This document shows positions 6,547 through 10,934 of a stretch of DNA of 10,934 nucleotides, piece after piece; position 1 is the first letter of the stretch; every line of letters starts with the position of its first letter. Position numbers and translations under genes: made by a program. The stretch is from positions 1 through 10,934 of the forward strand of contig JAQICK010000130.1 in NCBI GenBank assembly GCA_027858595.1, read 5' to 3'. The stretch is from Melioribacteraceae bacterium. Lineage in GTDB: Bacteria > Bacteroidota > Ignavibacteria > Ignavibacteriales > Melioribacteraceae. The notes below the pieces were generated by a model. The model was not told the origin of the DNA. It was given only the letters and a program-made list of their open reading frames with translations, and did no database searches.

Positions 6547-8013
6547 TTAATTTTTAGTTAAAACATCTTTTAATGAAAGCACCGTTACTAAGAAAAATCC
6601 AAAGAAAAACATAAAGTTAAATGAAAGAGCTGCCAACTGAAAATAAAAAAGTGAAAATGCTACGGCAATTAAACTGTAAATAGTAAAAATTAGTTCTGCT
6701 ATATGCAAAAGAGTGATATTGCTTTTTGAAGCATATCTGTTTTTTTGTAAAAAACTTTGTGCTTGCACAAACTTTGGAGTTCTAATAAATTCACTTTTTT
6801 TATTAGTAATTCCTTCATATACTGCCTTTGTATTATTCAGTGCAAGTCCCATTGTAGTTGATAGAAAAAATGGAAAAATAATTATCTTTCTTCTCCAATT
6901 AGTATAAATACTCTTTTGAGCAATGATGTAAAACAAGAGAGTACTGATAAATGCAAAGATAAATAACGAGCTATAATAAAAGTATGTGTCGTAGTATCCA
7001 CTCTGTTTAATGAATAATATTGGCAAGTTTAAAACAGCAACTACCAAAACAAAGGGATAAACAAGATTATTTGTTAAATGAAAAGTTGATTGTAATTTTA
7101 CTTTTAAACTTAGATTGGATTTCCAAACGGAGGGAAGTAGTTTTATGGCAGTTTCTATTGCACCCTTTGTCCAACGAAATTGCTGAGTTTTTAAAGAACT
7201 AATTTCTGTAGGCAATTCTGAAGGAGTAGTTATATCCTTTAGAAAAACGAATTCCCATCCTTTTAATTGAGCACGATAACTTAAATCCAAGTCTTCTGTC
7301 AAAGTATCCGAACCCCAATTCCCAGATTCGACAATACATTCCTTTCTCCAAACACCAGCGGTACCATTGAAGTTTATGAAAAAGCCAGCATCATTTCTGA
7401 TTTTCTGCTCAACTCCAAAATGGCCATTAAGAGCAAACGCCTGGATACGAGTTAGAAATGAGTGTTTTTCATTCAAATGTTCCCAGCGTGTTTGAACCAT
7501 TCCAATATTGTTAGAATAAAAATGTGACAGAGTGTTTATTAGAAAATTAGATGGTGGAATAAAATCAGCATCAAAGATTGCAATGAATTCTCCTTTTGCT
7601 TTTGCAAGTCCTTCTTTTAGTGCTCCTGCTTTGAATCCAACTCTATTCTTCCTCTGTACGTGACTAATTAAAAATCCTTGCTCTCTTTTTTGTTTTACGA
7701 TATTTGCAACAATGTTAACTGTTTCATCACTTGAGTCGTCAAGTACTTGTATTTCAAGGCTCTCTTTTGGGTAATCTAATTTGCACACAGCATTGATAAG
7801 CCTTTCAGCCACATACATTTCATTAAAAAGTGGAAGCTGAATAGTTACAACTTTAGAAGTATCAATTTTTTGTAGAAGACGGGATGATTTATTTCTAAAT
7901 TTATGCTGATAGTACAGCATAATAAAACCATGCGAAGAATATAATAATAGAACTGATAGTGAAATAGTATATAATATGAGAATCAATTCTGCAAAAGGAA
8001 AACTATTCATCAT
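6547..8013 (-). CDS. Membrane GT2 glycosyltransferase, cellulose/mannan-synthase-like
   Basis: This 488-residue protein is a processive-type family 2 glycosyltransferase in the inner membrane, using a nucleotide sugar to build a beta-linked glycan. An N-terminal membrane helix (about 8-33) precedes a cytosolic GT-A domain. Catalytic motifs are in the canonical order: VLDDSSDET (Asp92-Asp93), FDADF (DxD, 148-150), TLTEDLD (TED, 239-241) and QQFRW (277-281). About four or five hydrophobic segments follow (roughly 315-336, 343-365, 376-392, 437-480). The loop ITNKKSEFIRTPKF (402-415) is a signature of bacterial CesA/CslA-like synthases. The protein is shorter than BcsA and lacks a C-terminal PilZ domain, so classical c-di-GMP-activated cellulose synthase is unlikely. 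Product and sugar cannot be told from sequence; glucan, mannan or glucomannan are possible. It lies 45 nt after lptE and 13 nt before the TPR gene. Tandem ATGs at 8013 and 8010 leave the exact start open by one codon. Confidence 0.9.
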   Translation of the reverse strand: MMNSFPFAELILILYTISLSVLLLYSSHGFIMLYYQHKFRNKSSRLLQKIDTSKVVTIQLPLFNEMYVAERLINAVCKLDYPKESLEIQVLDDSSDETVNIVANIVKQKREQGFLISHVQRKNRVGFKAGALKEGLAKAKGEFIAIFDADFIPPSNFLINTLSHFYSNNIGMVQTRWEHLNEKHSFLTRIQAFALNGHFGVEQKIRNDAGFFINFNGTAGVWRKECIVESGNWGSDTLTEDLDLSYRAQLKGWEFVFLKDITTPSELPTEISSLKTQQFRWTKGAIETAIKLLPSVWKSNLSLKVKLQSTFHLTNNLVYPFVLVVAVLNLPILFIKQSGYYDTYFYYSSLFIFAFISTLLFYIIAQKSIYTNWRRKIIIFPFFLSTTMGLALNNTKAVYEGITNKKSEFIRTPKFVQAQSFLQKNRYASKSNITLLHIAELIFTIYSLIAVAFSLFYFQLAALSFNFMFFFGFFLVTVLSLKDVLTKN

Positions 8014-8037
8014 AAAATCTCAAATAGAAAAGTACAC

Positions 8038-8063
8038 GGTAAATGAGCGAAGTCGAAGTTACC
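8038..8063. repeat. Hairpin-like repeat remnant between lptE and the glycosyltransferase gene
   Basis: GGTAA (8038-8042) and TTACC (8059-8063) are inverted and enclose ATGAGCGAAGTCGAAG. The TGAGCGAAGTCGAA core resembles the inner part of dispersed intergenic palindromes that end in GAAATGACA. It fills about half of the 45-nt gap, and its right arm includes the lptE stop codon (8059-8061). A weak hairpin in the mRNA is possible. It does not look like a terminator. Confidence 0.3.
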
Positions 8064-8571
8064 AATCTGCGACAACAGCTAATAATAAATCCAAATTAAC
8101 ATTCTCAATTGCTCTAACAATAGCGTCTTGTCTGTTCTCTATAGAGTTTGTTGAGGCATTAAAAGTTGCATAATTGGAGAAACGCTTATCAAAAATAGTT
8201 TTCTTTAGGACTAAATCTTTGTAAAGTGCTTTTACGGTAATTGTTATTCTACGCTCAGTAGCTTTTTCATTATCACCAGAAACAACTTCAGTCCGTTCAC
8301 CAAAAGAGACTACTGTTATCGAAAGTACGGCATCGGAATTAACCGAATTTACAACTTGCAGACTGTTATCATCAACAAATTGTTGAGTTAAATCTTGTGT
8401 GAAATCGTTACTCAAATATGGTTCACCCGAGCCGCTTTTATCCTTAATTATTGGAATAGATATGGTAGTTAGGTGTGGCGGAACTGACGAGCCAGTAAAA
8501 GAATAACTGCAACTCCAGAATAATGCAACTATCAAAATTGCAATAATATTTTTAATATTAATTAATTTCAT
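8059..8571 (-). CDS. lptE: LptE-family outer-membrane lipoprotein (LPS assembly)
   Basis: This 170-residue protein resembles LptE-family proteins, which plug the LptD barrel and help insert lipopolysaccharide into the outer membrane. The N-terminus is a lipoprotein-type signal peptide ending in ALFWSC, with Cys21 the probable lipidated residue; Trp at -2 is unusual for a lipobox. The mature start CSYSFTGSSVPPHLTTISIP is highly characteristic of LptE proteins from the Bacteroidetes/Chlorobi/Ignavibacteria side. The following pattern is also typical: a GE-containing turn, an FTQDLTQQFVDDNSLQVV helix, an SDAVLSITV strand, and a C-terminal helix (RQDAIVRAIENVNLDLLLAVV). The gene start lies inside the end of the sigma-54 activator gene (14-nt overlap), so translation is probably coupled. 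Assignment rests on motif and context; family sequence identity is generally low. Confidence 0.83.
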   Translation of the reverse strand: MKLINIKNIIAILIVALFWSCSYSFTGSSVPPHLTTISIPIIKDKSGSGEPYLSNDFTQDLTQQFVDDNSLQVVNSVNSDAVLSITVVSFGERTEVVSGDNEKATERRITITVKALYKDLVLKKTIFDKRFSNYATFNASTNSIENRQDAIVRAIENVNLDLLLAVVADW

Positions 8572-9658
8572 ATTCTTTCAATTTCCTATACAATGTTCGT
8601 TCGCTAATGTTTAATAATTTAGCAGTCGTTTTTTTATTCCATTTTGTTTGAATTAATGCATTTTCAATTGCTCTTTTTTCTAATTCATTTATCGGAATTA
8701 CTTCATCAAATTGGAAATCACTGTTTTGCACATTGTTAAGGTTTAATCTAGCCATATCTTTTAAATCATCCACATCTTTTTTAATTTCAATCAATGCTCT
8801 GTATATCATTTCTCTATCGAGAGCATCAGATGGTTTATTCAAATGAATTGGAAGATTTCTATTTTCTGTAAATGCTGCTGGAGGACTTAGTAGCAAGTCA
8901 AATGAGTTTGCTGTTATTTTTCCATCACGATTAAGGGCAAGAGCAGATTCAATAGTGTTTTTTAATTCACGAACATTTCCTGGCCATTGATAGCTTACTA
9001 ATAAATCTGGAACATTTTTGTCAAATTCAAATTCAGGAAGATTATTTCTCTCACAATAATTTTCAATAAAATGATTTGCAAATGGAAGTATGTCTTCTTC
9101 TCTTTCTCTTAGTGGTGGTATAGTTAATGTAACCGCCTTTAATCGGAAAAACAAATCGTTTCTAAATTGCTTTGTCACAACTTCGTGTTCTAGTGATTTG
9201 TTTGTTGCAGCAATTATACGAACATCAACCGATGTAACACGTTCGCTTCCAATTCGCATAAATTCTTTTGTTTCCAAAACTCGTAATAGTTTTACTTGAG
9301 TTGTATAAGGAAGTTCACCAATTTCATCTAGAAAAAGTGTTCCTTTATCTGCGATTTCAAAGTATCCTTTACGAACATCTGATGCACCAGTAAATGAGCC
9401 TTTTTCGTGGCCAAATAGTTCAGATTCAATAAGACCTTCTGGAATTGCACCGCAATTGAGATTAACTAATTTTTGTTTCGACCTATTACTTGCTCCATGA
9501 ATTGTACGAGCAAAAACTTCTTTACCAACGCCGCTTTCACCTGTAATTAATATGGAAATATCAGACCTAGCAATTTGCTGAATTATGTCCACCAAATCTT
9601 TTATTCTTTTGGAATTTCCAATAATGCCGTATTTCTCTTGAAACTCTTCTGTTTTCAT
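8558..9658 (-). CDS. Sigma-54-dependent transcriptional activator without a receiver domain
   Basis: This 366-residue bacterial enhancer-binding protein remodels sigma-54 RNA polymerase with ATP. The AAA+ domain begins almost at the N-terminus: Walker A GESGVGKE (40-47), the sigma-54 contact loop GSFTGA (87-92, with Ser88 in place of the usual Ala), Walker B GTLFLDEIG (106-114), RIIAATN (147-153), arginine-finger region FRNDLFFRL (165-173, Arg166 and Arg172) and sensor II GNVREL (227-232). After a ~60-residue linker comes a Fis-type helix-turn-helix (about 326-366, with TTAKLLNISERTLYRKLKEY). No receiver, GAF or PAS domain precedes the ATPase, so activity is probably controlled by an unseen partner, as in PspF, or by expression level. 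It heads an apparent operon with lptE, GT2 and TPR genes, suggesting a link with envelope building. Its targets are not evident in the window. A TAAATTTG promoter element lies 22 nt upstream. Confidence 0.94.
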   Translation of the reverse strand: MKTEEFQEKYGIIGNSKRIKDLVDIIQQIARSDISILITGESGVGKEVFARTIHGASNRSKQKLVNLNCGAIPEGLIESELFGHEKGSFTGASDVRKGYFEIADKGTLFLDEIGELPYTTQVKLLRVLETKEFMRIGSERVTSVDVRIIAATNKSLEHEVVTKQFRNDLFFRLKAVTLTIPPLREREEDILPFANHFIENYCERNNLPEFEFDKNVPDLLVSYQWPGNVRELKNTIESALALNRDGKITANSFDLLLSPPAAFTENRNLPIHLNKPSDALDREMIYRALIEIKKDVDDLKDMARLNLNNVQNSDFQFDEVIPINELEKRAIENALIQTKWNKKTTAKLLNISERTLYRKLKEYEIN

Positions 9659-9680
9659 TAAACTATTATATTATTATTAG

Positions 9681-9688
9681 CAAATTTA
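9681..9688 (-). promoter_or_regulatory. Probable -7 promoter element of the sigma-54 activator operon
   Basis: On the minus strand this reads TAAATTTG, a perfect match to the Bacteroidetes-type element TAnnTTTG. It ends 22 nt before the ATG at 9658, giving a short leader. The upstream TTG is replaced by TTT at about 20-base spacing, so only one box is convincing. The element implies transcription of the activator, lptE, GT2 and TPR genes by the housekeeping sigma factor. Confidence 0.42.
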
Positions 9689-9727
9689 CTAAAGGATTTG
9701 AATTTTAGAAAGGGATAAATGACATAT

Positions 9728-9752
9728 AGACAGAATTGTGTCCATACAGTCA
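9728..9752 (+). repeat. Direct repeat, left copy, flanking the membrane protein/XRE module
   Basis: AGACAGAAT-TGTGTC-CATACAGTCA. The outer 9 and 10 bases are identical to 10625-10649, with the same 6-base spacing and orientation; only the six central bases differ. It lies 137 nt before the membrane-protein start. A small perfect palindrome, TTGAG-A-CTCAA (9754-9764), and an imperfect hairpin, CCATTTG-TTGG-CAAACGG (9768-9785), follow directly. Confidence 0.6.
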
Positions 9753-9846
9753 ATTGAGACTCAAGTCCCATTTGTTGGCAAACGGATAATTCTAAAATTA
9801 GAAACGTAAAGAATATTTGACGTCAAGTAAAAAATATCATACATTG

Positions 9847-9864
9847 TGTAAGGTCTTTTTTACA
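9847..9864 (+). promoter_or_regulatory. Possible operator/promoter region of the membrane protein-XRE operon
   Basis: TGTAA (9847-9851) and TTACA (9860-9864) form an inverted repeat with an 8-base spacer, ending 25 nt before the first ATG of the two-gene operon. XRE proteins often bind such sites in their own promoter, so autoregulation is possible. TTG at 9844-9846 overlaps its edge, but no good -10/-7 box is visible at the proper distance. The arms are short, so chance is a real alternative. Confidence 0.25.
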
Positions 9865-9889
9865 AATAATTCAATGGAGAAATTACTAT

Positions 9890-10309
9890 ATGAAGTTAAA
9901 TAAAGAAAAATACACTAAATGTGAGCTTGGATTAACCCTTGTTTTCTTTGCATACTACCTATTTTTAACTTTCGAATCTTTTAGTAGTACTCAAAATGTT
10001 ATTACAATTTATTTTAATGTAGCGGTTGGATATACAATTGCAGTTATTTTTTTAGTTGTTATATTGCTACTAATTACAAAATCATCAGGTATAGAAAATG
10101 ATGAAAGAGATTCATTGATTGAAGCAAAGGCATATCGTAACGGTTTTGTTAGTATTGTGAGTATTATAAATATTTTAATAATTGCAGTTCTTTTTATCGA
10201 TAAAATCTTTGAGCCATTTATTCTTTTTAATATTTTATTTTCTACTCTGTTTTTATCTCATATTGTTCAAAGTATTACCCAAATATTTTATTATAAAAAG
10301 GGCATTTAA
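9890..10309 (+). CDS. Four-helix integral membrane protein paired with an XRE regulator (DUF2178-like)
   Basis: This 139-residue protein has four hydrophobic segments at about 13-29, 38-63, 86-103 and 107-129, and no cleavable signal peptide. A hydrophilic loop between helices 2 and 3 contains IENDERDSLIEAKAYRNG (68-85). A DER(D/E) motif in a loop of this kind, followed by Lys-Ala, resembles small membrane proteins of the DUF2178 group that are often encoded beside YozG-like XRE regulators. By the positive-inside rule both termini (KLNKEKYTK; YYKKGI) and the loop are probably cytoplasmic. No enzymatic motif is seen. The stop codon directly abuts the ATG of the XRE gene (TAAATG), so the two are almost certainly translated from one mRNA. 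A role as sensor or sequestering partner of the XRE protein is plausible but inferred. A GGAG about 10 nt before the ATG supports the start. Confidence 0.8.
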   Translation: MKLNKEKYTKCELGLTLVFFAYYLFLTFESFSSTQNVITIYFNVAVGYTIAVIFLVVILLLITKSSGIENDERDSLIEAKAYRNGFVSIVSIINILIIAVLFIDKIFEPFILFNILFSTLFLSHIVQSITQIFYYKKGI

Positions 10310-10519
10310 ATGAAAAAGAGTGCTTTGAAAAATAATATTAGAAAGTTGCGATTCAATTCGGATGAAATGACACAACAAGATTTAGCAAATAAATTAGGTG
10401 TATCGAGACAAACGATTAATGCTATTGAAGCTGGTAAGTATTCTCCAACTTTAGAATTAGCATTTCGGCTGGCAGAAGTTTTTGGTGTAAAATTAGAAGA
10501 TGTGTTTCAATACAGTTAA
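10310..10519 (+). CDS. Small XRE-family (YozG-like) DNA-binding regulator
   Basis: This 69-residue protein is essentially one Cro/C1-type helix-turn-helix domain. The HTH is TQQDLANKLGVSRQTINAIE (21-40), followed by AGKYSPTLELAFRLAEVFGV, the classic YozG-like continuation, and it ends LEDVFQYS. There is no sensing or dimerisation domain beyond this, which fits the idea that its partner membrane protein supplies control. It begins immediately after the stop of the membrane-protein gene; AAAAAGGG about 8 nt upstream is a fair ribosome site. Likely targets are its own promoter or nearby genes; none is proved. A plain phage-type repressor or the antitoxin of a toxin pair is less likely, since the partner is a membrane protein with conserved acidic-loop features and no phage genes are near. 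Confidence 0.93.
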   Translation: MKKSALKNNIRKLRFNSDEMTQQDLANKLGVSRQTINAIEAGKYSPTLELAFRLAEVFGVKLEDVFQYS

Positions 10520-10624
10520 ACTGTGAATTTCAAATCTTTATATATTACTTTTTTCAGAGAAGATTTCCTTTAAAATATTTATTTTCTTTTTCTCAACCTA
10601 AAAATCATTTGATCCATTACGTTA

Positions 10625-10649
10625 AGACAGAATAACACGCATACAGTCA
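10625..10649 (+). repeat. Direct repeat, right copy, flanking the membrane protein/XRE module
   Basis: AGACAGAAT-AACACG-CATACAGTCA, 105 nt after the XRE stop codon. Nineteen of 25 bases match the copy at 9728-9752, all differences being confined to the six central bases. A small inverted repeat (TTCA-CTATT-TGAA) follows directly, in the position where the left copy has TTGAG-A-CTCAA, but with a different sequence. Confidence 0.6.
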
Positions 10650-10773
10650 TTCACTATTTGAAGAATTATTTGTAATTAAAATGTTTATTTTGTTTTCTTT
10701 AAAGTGCATGGGGTGGGGAAGACATTTTTAAGAACCTAATAATTTGTGTGTTTGGCTAAGTTCTAATAATGTC

Positions 10774-10798
10774 AGCAAATAATTCTATTTTATTTGCT
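10774..10798. repeat. Perfect 9-bp inverted repeat (hairpin)
   Basis: AGCAAATAA (10774-10782) pairs perfectly with TTATTTGCT (10790-10798) across a 7-base loop. It is AT-rich and has no following T-run, so it is not a standard terminator. It sits between the 25-bp repeat and the terminal palindrome and may be a regulator site or part of an inserted element. Confidence 0.45.
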
Positions 10799-10812
10799 CA
10801 GTATATTTTCAA

Positions 10813-10924
10813 TGTCATTTCGAAATGAGCTTGTTTTGTAGCGATTGAGAACCGTAAGCTCACCGAAGGTAAATCTCCCACTATTCACGAGATTTCTCAC
10901 CCAAGAAAAGGGTTCGAAATGACA
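10813..10924. repeat. Palindromic intergenic repeat element with 12-bp terminal inverted repeats
   Basis: The ends are perfect inverted repeats: TGTCATTTCGAA (10813-10824) and TTCGAAATGACA (10913-10924). Inside, AAATCTC (10871-10877) and GAGATTT (10889-10895) form a second, 11-base-loop hairpin. The 112-bp unit carries no gene. The ends and the AGAAATCTC core resemble short non-autonomous palindromic repeats widely scattered between genes in Bacteroidetes-related genomes, ending in GAAATGACA or GAATGACA. It is probably a multi-copy element of that kind. No target-site duplication can be confirmed, because the window ends 10 bases after it. Confidence 0.65.
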
Positions 10925-10934
10925 AATTCTTTTT

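Larger units (their letters stand above)
10520..10934. other. Gene-free region at the right end, rich in repeats
   Basis: No convincing gene is visible on either strand in these 415 bases. Immediately after the XRE gene, AAATCTT (10532-10538) and AAGATTT (10560-10566) are inverted but 21 bases apart and AT-rich, so they make a poor terminator. The region then holds the right copy of the 25-bp direct repeat, a 9-bp hairpin and a nested palindromic element at the very end. The contrast with the tightly packed genes to the left suggests a site that tolerates insertions. Confidence 0.65.

Noticed and set aside
6547..8013. Classical BcsA cellulose synthase
   Set aside because: The protein is too short, lacks a PilZ domain, and no bcsB, bcsC or bcsZ gene is nearby.
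7976..8173. Plus-strand frames over the lptE/glycosyltransferase genes and within the sigma-54 activator gene (9090-9299)
   Set aside because: They are antisense to genes with clear motifs and have no support of their own.
9771..9786. TTGGCAAACGGATAAT as a sigma-54 promoter for the membrane protein operon
   Set aside because: It has TGGCA, but the -12 region reads TAAT rather than TTGC, so the second box is missing.
9890..10519. Toxin-antitoxin system
   Set aside because: The partner of the HTH protein is a four-helix membrane protein with no known toxin motif, and the HTH is YozG-like rather than a typical antitoxin.
10506..10525. ACAGTT-A-AACTGT palindrome at the XRE stop codon as a hairpin terminator
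   Set aside because: A one-base centre cannot form a stable hairpin with all pairs, no T-run follows directly, and it includes coding sequence; it may be chance.
10532..10566. Intrinsic terminator after the XRE gene
   Set aside because: The arms AAATCTT/AAGATTT are AT-rich with a 21-base loop and no proper T-run after the stem; not convincing.

Overview
The window is AT-rich, densely packed bacterial chromosome. Most genes look like those of the Bacteroidetes/Ignavibacteria/Chlorobi side of the tree: an LptE-type lipoprotein gene overlapping a sigma-54 activator gene, a DUF3108-type periplasmic protein, a CesA-like GT2 glycosyltransferase with the 'KSEFIRTPKF' signature, weak Shine-Dalgarno sequences and TAnnTTTG-like promoter elements. 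An Ignavibacteria-like organism is my best guess. That is inference from gene content; no rRNA or marker gene is present to prove it.

Layout. (1) 1-3964, all on the minus strand: an acyl-CoA (probably propionyl-CoA) carboxylase operon, transcribed carboxyltransferase (3964-2417), biotin carboxylase (2320-824), biotin carrier protein (831-331). A truncated gene for a signal-peptide protein (230 to the window edge) follows. Together the three carboxylase genes supply a complete biotin-dependent enzyme. (2) 3965-4253: a divergent intergenic region with a palindrome near the carboxylase start and weak promoter candidates for the rightward gene. (3) 4254-5620: a secreted PGRP/T7-lysozyme-type amidase (plus) and a DUF3108-type periplasmic protein (minus), convergent, with stop codons overlapping in one TTAA. 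(4) 5621-5912: AT-rich spacer with no gene found. (5) 5913-9658, minus: a tight cluster transcribed sigma-54 activator, lptE-like lipoprotein, GT2 polysaccharide synthase, TPR protein. It looks like an envelope operon; the activator gene overlaps lptE by 14 nt. (6) 9890-10519, plus: a two-gene module with abutting stop and start codons, encoding a four-helix membrane protein and a 69-residue XRE/YozG-type DNA-binding protein. (7) 10520-10934: no gene found, but several repeats.

The most interesting non-coding structure is at the right end. A 25-bp pattern (AGACAGAAT-N6-CATACAGTCA) occurs in the same orientation on both sides of the membrane protein/XRE module. The last 120 bases hold a nested palindromic element with perfect 12-bp terminal inverted repeats. 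Shorter sequences resembling this kind of dispersed intergenic repeat lie inside the carboxylase operon and between lptE and the glycosyltransferase. No RNA genes, CRISPR arrays, transposase genes or convincing intrinsic terminators were found.
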